Source of the DNA: Candidatus Gastranaerophilales bacterium
GTDB lineage: Bacteria; Cyanobacteriota; Vampirovibrionia; Gastranaerophilales; Gastranaerophilaceae
Assembly (NCBI GenBank): GCA_016287985.1
Contig: JAEEXX010000004.1
Span: 1-52,181 of the forward strand
Length of the DNA stretch: 52,181 nt
Direction: 5' to 3'
In this document: positions 16,960 to 26,249 of the stretch, piece after piece
Position numbering within the stretch: position 1 is the first letter of the stretch
Layout of the letters: every line of letters starts with the position of its first letter
Program-made: the position numbers and the translations under genes
The notes under the pieces: generated by a model
What the model was told of the DNA's origin: nothing
Seen by the model: only the letters and a program-made list of their open reading frames with translations
The model's database searches: none

Positions 16960-17775
16960 ATGATTAAAAAGATTTTAGGAATAATTACAGCATTAACGAT
17001 AATGACACAGGCGCAGGCATCAATAGGTTTGTCGCCTACTAAAATTGAAATCAATGCAAATAAGTTAAAAACTAACTATGTAACTACGGCTGTTGAAGTC
17101 AAGGGTGATGTACACAAACCTATGCGTTTCAGAGTTTATCCCGGTTTCTTTACTATAAACGAAAGAGGAGAAATGGTTTTAATGGACGTTTCTGATGATC
17201 CTCATAATATTGCGAAAAAAATTAGGTATGTGCCTTCTGAATTTAATGTTATGCCGGGGAAAACACAAAAACTTCGTGTAAACATTGCGAACATAAATAC
17301 TTTACCGGAAGGTGAAAACAGATGTGTTCTTTATATCGAGGATGTCAATCCGAAAGAACAAATGATTGATACCGGAAGACCGGGGATTGGTGCTCAGCTT
17401 ATTGTAAAAACCCGTATCGGAGTTCCGATTTATGTTGACAAAGGTAAATTTACAAAGGAAGGTGAAATTGAGTCTTTAAAAATTATAAAAGACAAAGGCG
17501 GTCTTTATACCGAGATGAAGGTTCTGTCTAAAGGCAACAGCAAAATAAGATGTAACGGAAAAGTTCAGATATACGAAGACAAGAAAATTTTACATGAATA
17601 CGGACTCAGCGAAAAAGTTGTAGGCGAGAACAATTATCTGATTACAAAAGACAAAATTGAGACCGGTGATATAAAAGAAAAAGGTTTATACACACTCAGA
17701 GTTATTTTGAATTATGCCGATGAAAAAGGTAAGAGACAAAATATAACAAAAGAAGCACAAATAGAAATAATATAG
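16960..17775 (+). CDS. Periplasmic fimbrial chaperone (PapD-like, alternative type)
   Basis: 271 residues: signal peptide (cleavage after AQA, about residue 20), then ASIGLSPTKIEI and a first Ig-like domain with IRYVPSEFNVMPGKTQKLRV and ENRCVLYIEDVNP, matching the F1-G1 region used by pilus chaperones to complete subunits by donor-strand complementation. The second Ig-like domain (about 150-271) is longer than in PapD, as in alternative (CS1/alpha) chaperones. It stands upstream of the major subunit and usher, the order known for alpha-type fimbriae. Confidence 0.8.
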   Translation: MIKKILGIITALTIMTQAQASIGLSPTKIEINANKLKTNYVTTAVEVKGDVHKPMRFRVYPGFFTINERGEMVLMDVSDDPHNIAKKIRYVPSEFNVMPGKTQKLRVNIANINTLPEGENRCVLYIEDVNPKEQMIDTGRPGIGAQLIVKTRIGVPIYVDKGKFTKEGEIESLKIIKDKGGLYTEMKVLSKGNSKIRCNGKVQIYEDKKILHEYGLSEKVVGENNYLITKDKIETGDIKEKGLYTLRVILNYADEKGKRQNITKEAQIEII

Positions 17776-17845
17776 AAAGGCAGAAAAAACAAAAAAGGTG
17801 AAATATAGTAGTACAAAAACAAAAAGAGAAAGGAAGGTTTACCCT

Positions 17846-18511
17846 ATGAAATTCACAAAATTTATCCCACTAGTATTTGCTTTAGCATTAGCAGTTCCTG
17901 CATTTGCTGAAGGCAGCAGTAATGCGACATCTACAATGATAATTGGTGTTGATGAATACATCAACATTACAACTGAAGATGTAACGCTCAACTCTACTGC
18001 TACTCCAACAGAAGATTATGCATCACTTAACTTAGATCCTACATTGGCAGCTACATTCCATGTAGTAACAAATCACCCCGGTGACCATGTTTATTTGACT
18101 GCTACTACATTAGCAGACGGCAATGCTGTTAATGCGCTTTGTGCAGGCAGTGCAGCAAATAAATACTATATGGTTTTCGGTAAACAGGCAGCTGTTGCAA
18201 CTGCAGCATTTAATACAACCACAGGTGCAGTTCAAAATATTACAAACGGCGGTAATGCAGTTGCGGTAGAAAGCAATCCAAATGCAATAGCATTTGAAGT
18301 AACTCCATCATTTGCTCGTTCAGGTGCAGCAACAGCAGATCCAAGTCCTACAGCAATTACAAACACAGGTGTTGTAGCTTATGATATAGACAATGGTATC
18401 TATGATATGACATACACATTGGCAAGTTCTCCTGTCGCAACTACGTTCTCAACTCATGATACCAATGGTACATATCAAGCAATCTTGAAATTGTCACACA
18501 CAAATCCGTAG
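17846..18511 (+). CDS. Major fimbrial subunit (pilin)
   Basis: 221 residues with a clear signal peptide (LVFALALAVPAFA, cleavage near 20) and an Ala/Thr/Asn-rich mature part lacking charged residues, typical of major pilins. The C-terminal GTYQAILKL matches other subunits at this locus. ATG 17846 is chosen over the upstream ATG 17798 because of AAGGAAGG 10 bases before and because translation from 17798 would bury the signal peptide. A strong hairpin follows the gene (18527-18564), as often found after major pilin genes to raise their transcript level relative to the usher. Confidence 0.8.
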   Translation: MKFTKFIPLVFALALAVPAFAEGSSNATSTMIIGVDEYINITTEDVTLNSTATPTEDYASLNLDPTLAATFHVVTNHPGDHVYLTATTLADGNAVNALCAGSAANKYYMVFGKQAAVATAAFNTTTGAVQNITNGGNAVAVESNPNAIAFEVTPSFARSGAATADPSPTAITNTGVVAYDIDNGIYDMTYTLASSPVATTFSTHDTNGTYQAILKLSHTNP

Positions 18512-18526
18512 TTATTAAATAAATAA

Positions 18527-18564
18527 GTTTGCAAGTCGGGGGATTTTCCCCCGGCGAGGCAAAC
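18527..18564 (+). terminator. Hairpin after the major pilin gene (attenuator or mRNA stabiliser)
   Basis: CGGGGGA (18537-18543), loop TTT, TCCCCCG (18547-18553), enclosed by an outer GTTTGC (18527-18532) and GCAAAC (18559-18564). No U-run follows, so it is probably a partial terminator or a 3' stabilising stem that gives more pilin than usher message. Confidence 0.7.
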
Positions 18565-18577
18565 AAAATAATAAAAA

Positions 18578-18641
18578 CCCTCTATATCAACAAGTTGAAA
18601 CTACTTCCTTCGGGTGATGATGCCCGAAAGGCAGGAGAGGG
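18578..18641 (+). ncRNA. Predicted three-way-junction RNA in the leader of the second pilin gene
   Basis: Outer stem CCCTCT (18578-18583) with AGAGGG (18636-18641); inside it TCAAC-AA-GTTGA (18587-18598) and CCTTCGGG-TGATGATG-CCCGAAAGG (18607-18631). The structure ends about 9 bases before the AGAAGAAG ribosome site of the gene at 18660, so it could affect its translation. It may be a member of the palindromic repeat family. Prediction by eye only. Confidence 0.5.
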
Positions 18642-18659
18642 TAAGAAAAAGAGAAGAAG

Positions 18660-19280
18660 ATGAAGAGAGTTAGTAAAGAGAAAATTTTAATATTGATAAT
18701 TACCGCTATGTTTGGTTGTTTGTCTATATATGCGGGTACTGAAGAGGATCTTTTGCTCAGCGTAAAAGCACCTGCAACCGTATCGATAGAAAAATCTTCT
18801 GAATCAATTGAAAACGGTTCCGCAACACCCGGAACGGGTGTCGTACCTACTGATTTGAAGTCTGTTTTTACCTTGCAGACCTCAGGAACTGACAGTGATT
18901 TTGATTTTATAGTGACTTCTTCGGTTAATATTGATGGCGGAACAGTATCTGCATATGGTAAAAATGAGTCAATAATCTTTGCTCATACAACACATCTTCC
19001 CACTCTTGATGCCGTAAATAATGCAAAAAATTGGTCAGCTAACAATAACAATGTTATTACATATCCGCTTAATGTTTCTGTCGAAAGTCCTATGAGTGTT
19101 GTACATAAACCGACTCACGGGACGTATGGTGACTGTTATGTAGTAAAAGTTAACGGCGGTACAGGCGGTAAAGTAACTAATACGGTATCCGGTACTCCTA
19201 TATCAAATACTTATGATGTGACCGGAGATGAAGCAGGATATTATCAAGCTGTGATAACATTTACGGCATTTGGTAAATAG
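18660..19280 (+). CDS. Second fimbrial subunit (minor pilin)
   Basis: 206 residues with a signal peptide (ending about residue 25, LSIYA) and a beta-rich mature part with few charged residues. The mature start (LLLSVKAPATVSIEKSS) and the end (GYYQAVITFTAFGK) resemble the major subunit plan. It lies between the major pilin and the usher, where minor or initiator subunits are encoded in alternative chaperone-usher operons. No closer family is recognised. Confidence 0.7.
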   Translation: MKRVSKEKILILIITAMFGCLSIYAGTEEDLLLSVKAPATVSIEKSSESIENGSATPGTGVVPTDLKSVFTLQTSGTDSDFDFIVTSSVNIDGGTVSAYGKNESIIFAHTTHLPTLDAVNNAKNWSANNNNVITYPLNVSVESPMSVVHKPTHGTYGDCYVVKVNGGTGGKVTNTVSGTPISNTYDVTGDEAGYYQAVITFTAFGK

Positions 19281-19398
19281 TTGAGAAAATTGAAAATTTA
19301 ATATAGATAAAGTGAAGGTTAAATAGAAACAGGCAAGGATTGCCTTTATGTGAATAAAGAGTAAATAGAATAAGGCAAATAAGATAACCCCTTTGCCG

Positions 19399-19431
19399 GC
19401 CCTCAAAAGGGCGCCCTCTCTGCAAAGAGAG
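19399..19431 (+). repeat. Double hairpin in the leader of the usher gene
   Basis: GCCCT-CAAA-AGGGC (19399-19412) followed by CTCTCT-GCAA-AGAGAG (19416-19431), ending 16 bases before the usher ATG and next to its GGGAG ribosome site. The second hairpin resembles CTCTCC..GGAGAG at 613-629. It could lower usher translation relative to the pilins. Confidence 0.65.
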
Positions 19432-19447
19432 CGGGAGACAGATAAAG

Positions 19448-22400
19448 ATGTTAAATAGAGTCAAAAAAAATATAATAACAGCAGCAATAGCAGGCACAAT
19501 GTGTCTGTCATTGCCGTCTTTTGCAATTGACTCTACAATCTCTTATGTTAATATCAATAACCTTGCTTATCAGGATGTTGAAATTGTTATTGATAATAAT
19601 AAGATTTTAGTTCCGTTTAAACAATTAGCGGATTTATTTGATATTAAATACACTGCAAACAGAACAGATAAACATATAGGATTTACTACATATGACGGTA
19701 GGGAAGCTGTTTTAAATCAGAACGGAATCTTTATTGATGATGTTCCTGTCTGGTCTGGCAAGCCGATTTTTATGGGCATGGGAATTATGGACGGAGTATT
19801 CAATGAAGCATATATTCCGGCGGATGTTGTATCAAAGCTTATGGGTGTTACTCTTGATACAAATTTTGAAGACCTCACACTCATGGCTCAGGTTGACAGA
19901 GATATATCCATATTGAAAAATGTAAATCCGTATGAAATTGATGATAAATCACCGCATGCATATCAAGATGTTGTTGTTCCGAAAAAATCTGGCAGAATAA
20001 CTCTGAAAACAATAGGTTTGAGGAGTAATGCAATTAATGATGTTATGTCAATAAAACCACGTTTTGGACGTAGTGATACGACAGATTCTTTCTATTCAAC
20101 TTCTCAATTGAGTTTGAATGGTGATTTAGGCGGTGGAAGATATCGTGTTGAAGCAACTGAATACAGTTACAAGAATGACGGTTTTATGTTCGGCGGTTTG
20201 ACCGCAACATACAGAAATAAGTTTACTATGGAAGATGGTGGTAAAGAGTATTTTTACGAATTGGGGAAAGTAAGAGGTATTGTTGATGAAGATGCTCAAT
20301 TGGGAACAAGTATATTTGGTGCTCAGGTTTGGAATTATGATAATGAAAAATTAAAACCGCAGGATATAAAAGGTTATGTTAAACCTACAAGCTTGGTCAG
20401 GTTGACTGTTAATGATTTGGAACCTGTTACGTTAAGTACCTATGCAGGATATTATTCACTTAGAGATGTTCAACTTCCAAATCCTGTTAAAAATATTAAA
20501 CTTGAAGAAATAAATGAAGACGGTACTGTTGAATTAATTTGTGATGAAAGGTATTCAGTATTCGGTAATCATGTACCTTTGGAAAAGGAAAAAAGAGCAA
20601 CAGCATATGCAGGGGTTTGGGGATACCAAAACAGATTATTCAGAGATGGTTCAAACATATATCGCGGTATGAGTAAAAAAGTTACAGCAGGAGGTGAATA
20701 TCAGTATGGTATTAATGATAATACAACATTTAAATCAAAATTATCCGCAGATAAAATTTATGAAAAAGGCCAGTCAAAAGTAGTGTTCAGAGTACCTACA
20801 AATGATGTTTTGCTTGTGAGCGGTACTCAAAAAAGTGTAAATTACCTTGACGGTGCAACTTCCTTAAATACTATTGAGTGGAAAAGTGATAAAAATAAGG
20901 AGGTAAAAGCCAGAGCAATAGCCGGTGCAAGTGTTGCTCACGATTATAGAATTCACGATGTGCATGCAGGTTACTTATTAAAGGGTATAGGTGAATATGC
21001 AAAGAGTCTTGATAAATGGAAACTGGGTATATTTAAACCAAAAAGAGTAAACGGAAAACTGGAACTGTTCCATTCTTCACCGGATTGGTATATTGCAAGC
21101 AGTGATTCTACTTCTCAAAATGACAGAACCGGAGGTCGTGTATCCGGCGGTTTCGGATTTAATTCTACCAATGCAGGCGGAAGTTACGGTAAATATGCAT
21201 CAAATATGAATCATCGCTACAGAGGCGGTACGATAGTATTCGATGAAGCAAGCGTTAATGGTAATACCAGAATACCTAAAGTCGCTGATTTGAGATTTAC
21301 AAGTTATTGGAGACATGGTGAAAATGATTTAGGCAGAAATGTTAACTACAATTATGATGCCAATGCTACACGTAATTTATGGCTTGGTGCAAAAGTTCAG
21401 TCCGGATTCAGACGGAATTATTATGATACAAGATTTAGACAACCTACAGAAGAAGAGAGAAATTACCACTCAAAGTATGATGATTTGTATGCTCAGTTTG
21501 ATACTATGCTCCCTAAAAATACCGGCAAATTTATGTTTGGTCACAATATTGTCAGATATAATTCCGGGACATATAAAAATGGCTTTAACATGTTTAGATT
21601 TGGATACTCATTCCCGACATGGAGACGTACAACATTAAGCCTCATGTACGGATTCCGTTATCACGGTCAGGGCGGGCATGATTTTGGTGCAAATATAAAT
21701 TATCGTGCAAAATCCGGTCAATCAATAGCTGTCGGTTACCAATGGACCCAATACGGCGGTTATTTTATTGACAATATGTTTATGCCCACGTCAAACAGAC
21801 ATTCGGTTAACTTTACGTTCAATGATGCATTCCAAATATTTAACCATGGTTTGAAATCTGTTGGCGATGAAGATATGGGCAGAGGTCTGTTTGAAGCTAT
21901 CGCTTTCGTTGATGTTGACGGTGATGGTAAGTTTACTAATAAAATAGATGTTCCTGTGCGTGATGTTCCACTCATGACAAGCTGGACAGGAGAAGTAAAT
22001 GTTACTAACAAAAAAGGACGAGTTTCTTCTTCAAGTTTAGATGAAGGTGTATATACAGTTACAATAGATATGAACAATTTGCCTATAACAGTTGCTCCTT
22101 TGACTAATGATAAAATTCTTAACAGAATAAAAATTGACGGAGGTAAAACAACAAGGCTGGAAATTCCTCTCGCTTCAACAGTTGGTTCTGTTTCTGGTGT
22201 GCTGAAAATTACGGATGATTTTGACAGAAACCTAAAAATAACCGATTTTGTTGTTGTGCTTCTTGATTCGCAGGGTAATGAAGTTAATTATTCAACGCTT
22301 ACTGAATCGGGAGATTTCTATATTTCAGGTTTGGCACCGGGTAATTATACTTTGAGGCTTGATGAAAACTTTATCAATGAGTATGGACTGGAAGAAATAC

Positions 22401-22498
22401 CGGATAAATCTACTATAAGTATATTTATTCCGTATGATTATGAGAATCCTACTGATATAACGGATTTAGATTTGGAATATAAGACTATGTCTTTATAA
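19448..22498 (+). CDS. Outer-membrane fimbrial usher
   Basis: 1016 residues. Signal peptide to about residue 26, then two short domains with the pattern VEIVIDNNKILVPFKQLADLF and AVLNQNGIFIDDVPVW..AYIPADVV that resemble stalk/copper-amine-oxidase-N-like modules, then a long beta-barrel (about 165-790) rich in alternating aromatic strands, and C-terminal Ig-like parts with DVDGDGKF and a carboxypeptidase-regulatory-like GDFYISGLAPGNYTLRLDE. It exports and assembles chaperone-bound pilins through the outer membrane. Order chaperone-pilin-pilin-usher resembles alpha (CS1-type) systems. The N-terminal domain call is tentative; the usher role rests on size, barrel and context. Confidence 0.78.
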   Translation: MLNRVKKNIITAAIAGTMCLSLPSFAIDSTISYVNINNLAYQDVEIVIDNNKILVPFKQLADLFDIKYTANRTDKHIGFTTYDGREAVLNQNGIFIDDVPVWSGKPIFMGMGIMDGVFNEAYIPADVVSKLMGVTLDTNFEDLTLMAQVDRDISILKNVNPYEIDDKSPHAYQDVVVPKKSGRITLKTIGLRSNAINDVMSIKPRFGRSDTTDSFYSTSQLSLNGDLGGGRYRVEATEYSYKNDGFMFGGLTATYRNKFTMEDGGKEYFYELGKVRGIVDEDAQLGTSIFGAQVWNYDNEKLKPQDIKGYVKPTSLVRLTVNDLEPVTLSTYAGYYSLRDVQLPNPVKNIKLEEINEDGTVELICDERYSVFGNHVPLEKEKRATAYAGVWGYQNRLFRDGSNIYRGMSKKVTAGGEYQYGINDNTTFKSKLSADKIYEKGQSKVVFRVPTNDVLLVSGTQKSVNYLDGATSLNTIEWKSDKNKEVKARAIAGASVAHDYRIHDVHAGYLLKGIGEYAKSLDKWKLGIFKPKRVNGKLELFHSSPDWYIASSDSTSQNDRTGGRVSGGFGFNSTNAGGSYGKYASNMNHRYRGGTIVFDEASVNGNTRIPKVADLRFTSYWRHGENDLGRNVNYNYDANATRNLWLGAKVQSGFRRNYYDTRFRQPTEEERNYHSKYDDLYAQFDTMLPKNTGKFMFGHNIVRYNSGTYKNGFNMFRFGYSFPTWRRTTLSLMYGFRYHGQGGHDFGANINYRAKSGQSIAVGYQWTQYGGYFIDNMFMPTSNRHSVNFTFNDAFQIFNHGLKSVGDEDMGRGLFEAIAFVDVDGDGKFTNKIDVPVRDVPLMTSWTGEVNVTNKKGRVSSSSLDEGVYTVTIDMNNLPITVAPLTNDKILNRIKIDGGKTTRLEIPLASTVGSVSGVLKITDDFDRNLKITDFVVVLLDSQGNEVNYSTLTESGDFYISGLAPGNYTLRLDENFINEYGLEEIPDKSTISIFIPYDYENPTDITDLDLEYKTMSL

Positions 22499-22537
22499 AA
22501 ATTTTCTATTTAACATAAATTAACACATATGTGGCAT

Positions 22538-22562
22538 GCTGCGGTAACGCAGCTTTTTTTTG
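22538..22562 (+). terminator. Rho-independent terminator of the fimbrial operon
   Basis: GCTGCG (22538-22543), loop GTAA, CGCAGC (22548-22553), followed directly by eight T's. Confidence 0.9.
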
Positions 22563-22721
22563 TGATATAATTTGTTTATTGAAAGGGGTATATCATATCA
22601 CAAGCCGGTAAAATTAATAAGAATTCGGCGACTATTAAGAATTGTAAAAATTTATAAATCCGACTAGCAAATTATTATTTCAGCGTTTTTAAGTTTATCA
22701 GTTAATAGTGTGGGATATGAA

Positions 22722-22749
22722 TTGCGTATACACATAATAAAAATATAAG
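22722..22749 (+). promoter_or_regulatory. Predicted promoter of the 18-residue-repeat protein gene
   Basis: TTGCGT (22722-22727), 16-base spacer, TATAAG (22744-22749). The rest of the gap 22563-22793 shows no gene or strong structure. Confidence 0.4.
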
Positions 22750-22793
22750 AAAAATATTTAAAAGCTACATGGAACATCAGAAAGGAGAAAAAA

Positions 22794-25784
22794 ATGAGTT
22801 CTGTACCAAAAGTTATTAGCTTGAAAGCGGTAAATTCAAGCAAGTTGAAAACAAATCAAATGCAAAATCAAAATTTTGCGACAAAGGATTATGAATATGA
22901 TTCTTTTACACCATCGTTTAAAGGTAAACAGTCAAAGTTTGCAAGTGGAGTTAAGATGGCTCTTTTGGCTGCAATGACAGCTTTAGCAGCAACAAGTTGT
23001 AAAAAAGAAGAACCGTTAACACCGGTTCAACCAACACCTCCAATTCATGTAGAACAAACGCAGGAAACCAATGTTACTGTAACATTATCTACAGAGCAAA
23101 TTGAAGCATATTTAGCTCAAATATTGGAAGCAGTTCAACAAGGTAATACTATAAACCAAAATATTCTTAATGAATTAATTAACGGTGGCGTTTCAATGCA
23201 GACTATTATTGATTATTTGGAACAAAATAATCAACAATTAGAGAACCTTGTTCATGGACAGGAAGATTTAACTGCAATATTGTTGGATATTAAAGAGATT
23301 GCTTCTCATATTGAAAGCTTAGGGCAAGCAGGCAACGATTTATTGAATCAAATACTTCAAGCTGTATTGAGTTTGGATGCTAATAACAATGCTAATCATG
23401 ATGCTATTGTTGCGTTAATTAATGAATTACTTGCTCAAATGGAAAACCTCAACGGTCAGGTTGGCCAAATGAATGAACAGCAAGCCGCAAACTTTGCAGC
23501 AATCATTGAAGCATTGAATCATATGACCCAAACAATGCAAGCACAATTACTTGCTATAATGAATGCTATACACACTCTTGATGCTAATATGCAGGCAGGT
23601 TACCAGGCATTATTGGCACAGCTTAATGGTATGCAGAGCTGGCAGCAAAATGCACTTATGCAATTGCTTGGTATGTTAAATAACATCAACGGTTCAATCA
23701 ATAACCTTAGTGCAAATGTAATTGCTAAGTTAAATGAATTAATCGGTCAGGTTAATAATATGAGCCAGAATATGCAGTCGGGTATAGCGTTATTGTTAGC
23801 TCAACTTCAAAATATGCAGTCTTGGAATCAGGAAGCACTTCTTGAATTATTTAACAATATGAACAACCTGAACATTAATGTTCAAGCACAGCTTGATCAA
23901 TTGATGGGTATTCTCAATACTATGAACCAAAATCAACAGGCAGGTATTGCGGCATTACTGGCACAACTTCAGGGTATGCAACAGTGGAATCAACAAGCAT
24001 TGCTTCAATTATTGAATAATATGAATACTTTGGGCAGTGATATTGTAGCAAAAATTAATGAGTTGTTTGAACAATTGCAACAAATGAATCAAAATCAACA
24101 AGCTGGTGTGGCTGTAATTTTGGCACAATTACAATCAATGCAATTAGAACAACAGGCTCAAGTTCTTGAATTGCTTAACAATATGAATCAATTGGCTGCA
24201 AATGTTCAAGCTCAATTGAATGCATTACTTGCACAATTAAATACAATGAATCAAAATCAGCAGGCAGGTATTGCAGCGTTATTAGCTCAGCTTCAAAGCT
24301 TGCAATCGTCTCAACAAGAAGGACTTTTACAATTATTGAATAGTATACATAATTTAGGCGCTGGTGTTCAGGCTAAGTTGAATCAAATACTTAGTATGAT
24401 GAATACTATGAATGCTAATATGCAGGCAGGCGTTGCAGCAATACTCGCCCAGATGAATACAATGGATGAACATCAACAAGAAGGTCTTGCAGCATTGATT
24501 CTTCAAATGCAGCAAATGGATGAAAATAATCAAGCAGGCTTATTAGCGTTGTTAACTAATATGAATCATTTAGGCAGTGGTATCCAAGCTAAATTGAACC
24601 AAATATTTGCATTACTGAAAAATATGAACAACAATCAACAGGCAGGTGTTGCTGCATTATTGGCTCAATTACAGAATATGCAAGCATCTTATCAGGAAGG
24701 ATTGCTTCAATTATTAAGTACAATGAATACTTTAGGTGCAGGTCTTCAAAATCAATTGAATCAAATTCTTGAAAAATTGAATACAATGGATGCTAATACT
24801 CAAGCAAACCTTGCTACTATTCTTGCACAATTACAGACAATGAATTCAAATCAGCAAGCTTCATATCTGGCAATATTAAATAAACTGGATACTATGGATC
24901 AAAATCAACAGCAAGCAGTTACTGCATTTATGGCTCAAATAATGCAGAACAATTCATTGTTGCAGCAGATTCTTAACCAAATGCAAGGTATGGATGCTAA
25001 CCAGGAAGCTTGGTTTATGGCAATCTTAGCTCAAGCTCAGAGTATGCAGACAGATCTTCAAGATATTTTGGCTGCTTTGAACCAAAGTAACGCTAAGTTA
25101 AATCAAATTCTTGCTAGATTGAAGGATTTGAATGTAAATCTTCAAAACGGTATTGTTCAAATTCTTGCAAAACTTGATCAAATGGGTAATCCTGGCGGTG
25201 TTGATATGACCGAATTGTTGGCTAAGTTGACACAAATGGATCAACATCAGCAAGCAGGTGTTCAGGCAATTATTGCTGCTATCAATGCAATGTCTTCAAG
25301 TAATGCCGGTCATTTTGCTGAATTGTTAGCTCATCTGCAAACTATCGAAGCAAATCAGTTAACACAAATTCAACAATTAGCTGATATTTATGCTGCAATT
25401 CAAGCAGGAAATGTACAACTTGGTGAAATCACAACTCTGATTGAAAACTTGTCGTTCGATCCGCAATTTGATGCTACTGTTATTGAAGATTTGTTAGGTC
25501 AAATTCGTGATTTGGCACAAACTAACAACACTTTGTTAGGCAACATTTCACAAAATACAGCATTAATGAATACAACATTAAATGCACTCCATACACAAAT
25601 GACAGAATTGTGTGAGGATCAAGATACAATCATTGATTGGGAAATCAATATCTTCAATGCAATTCAAGATTTGATTGATGTATGCGGTGACACAAGCTGC
25701 TGCGATTCGATTCTTGTATATCTTGAAGAAATCGCAGAACACCTTGAAAATCTTGATTGGAACCATGAAGGAATTCTTGATTAA
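22794..25784 (+). CDS. Large lipoprotein-like protein of 18-residue helical repeats
   Basis: 996 residues. Residues 1-50 are hydrophilic and contain TPSFKG (39-44); then a hydrophobic stretch (55-68) runs into AATSC, a lipobox-like site with Cys69 followed by KKEEP. From about 85 to 930 the protein is a row of 18-residue helical units such as MNQNQQAGIAALLAQLQG, three of which form a 54-residue super-repeat; a few units have 14 residues. Met, Asn, Gln, Leu and Ala dominate. The C-terminal end (about 950-996) is acidic with four Cys in VCGDTSCC plus LCED. Likely a long rod on the cell surface or in the periplasm; function unknown. AAGGAG precedes the ATG. Confidence 0.8.
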   Translation: MSSVPKVISLKAVNSSKLKTNQMQNQNFATKDYEYDSFTPSFKGKQSKFASGVKMALLAAMTALAATSCKKEEPLTPVQPTPPIHVEQTQETNVTVTLSTEQIEAYLAQILEAVQQGNTINQNILNELINGGVSMQTIIDYLEQNNQQLENLVHGQEDLTAILLDIKEIASHIESLGQAGNDLLNQILQAVLSLDANNNANHDAIVALINELLAQMENLNGQVGQMNEQQAANFAAIIEALNHMTQTMQAQLLAIMNAIHTLDANMQAGYQALLAQLNGMQSWQQNALMQLLGMLNNINGSINNLSANVIAKLNELIGQVNNMSQNMQSGIALLLAQLQNMQSWNQEALLELFNNMNNLNINVQAQLDQLMGILNTMNQNQQAGIAALLAQLQGMQQWNQQALLQLLNNMNTLGSDIVAKINELFEQLQQMNQNQQAGVAVILAQLQSMQLEQQAQVLELLNNMNQLAANVQAQLNALLAQLNTMNQNQQAGIAALLAQLQSLQSSQQEGLLQLLNSIHNLGAGVQAKLNQILSMMNTMNANMQAGVAAILAQMNTMDEHQQEGLAALILQMQQMDENNQAGLLALLTNMNHLGSGIQAKLNQIFALLKNMNNNQQAGVAALLAQLQNMQASYQEGLLQLLSTMNTLGAGLQNQLNQILEKLNTMDANTQANLATILAQLQTMNSNQQASYLAILNKLDTMDQNQQQAVTAFMAQIMQNNSLLQQILNQMQGMDANQEAWFMAILAQAQSMQTDLQDILAALNQSNAKLNQILARLKDLNVNLQNGIVQILAKLDQMGNPGGVDMTELLAKLTQMDQHQQAGVQAIIAAINAMSSSNAGHFAELLAHLQTIEANQLTQIQQLADIYAAIQAGNVQLGEITTLIENLSFDPQFDATVIEDLLGQIRDLAQTNNTLLGNISQNTALMNTTLNALHTQMTELCEDQDTIIDWEINIFNAIQDLIDVCGDTSCCDSILVYLEEIAEHLENLDWNHEGILD

Positions 25785-25800
25785 AGATTTTTTCGGAATA

Positions 25801-25834
25801 AAAAGGCCCTGCTTAAAAAGCGGGGTCTTTTATT
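25801..25834 (+). terminator. Rho-independent terminator after the repeat protein
   Basis: AAAAGGCCCTGCT, loop, AGCGGGGTCTTTT with G-T wobble pairs, followed by TATTTAT; 17 bases after the stop codon. Confidence 0.85.
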
Positions 25835-25904
25835 TATAAATTTTTTAATTAAATATTGAACATTTTTTTTATTTATTCGTTATACTAATGTAAAGAGGTA
25901 AAAA

Positions 25905-26249
25905 ATGGAAAATAAATGTTCAAAATACGAAGGTCTTTTTATATTCTCCAACGGGGAAGAATTTGAAGAACATTTGAAAGACTGTCAGGATTGCCGTGAA
26001 GAACACGAAAAAATGCAGCGTGTTTCGGATTTGATACAGGAAGTAAGGCCGTATTATCTTAAGAAGAAAAGCAAATTACGTAAATTGCGAGCTGTCGCAG
26101 CACTTTTATTTATAATGCTTTTTTCAGCAACTTTCGGGGTTATATATACAAACGAGGATTTGTCTGATTCTTTAATGTACGGAGAAACTTTAACTGCTGA
26201 GGATTTGGGCTTCCCGGTTGATTCGTACGGTTTATTAATGGTGGATTAA
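25905..26249 (+). CDS. Zinc-binding anti-sigma factor with one membrane helix
   Basis: 114 residues. N-terminal ZAS-type motif His23-x3-Cys27-x2-Cys30 (EEHLKDCQDC) with Cys5 upstream, a basic linker, one membrane helix at about 64-83 (AVAALLFIMLFSATFGVIYT) and a short outer tail. Such proteins hold an ECF sigma factor at the membrane until a signal releases it. The downstream gene is an ECF sigma whose ATG overlaps this stop (TAATG), so they are coupled. The anti-sigma gene standing first is the less common order. Confidence 0.85.
   Translation: MENKCSKYEGLFIFSNGEEFEEHLKDCQDCREEHEKMQRVSDLIQEVRPYYLKKKSKLRKLRAVAALLFIMLFSATFGVIYTNEDLSDSLMYGETLTAEDLGFPVDSYGLLMVD

Noticed and set aside
22794-25784. 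CRISPR-like or tandem DNA repeat array
   Set aside because: Repeats exist at protein level with period 54 bases but are diverged in DNA and continuous in frame, without spacers.
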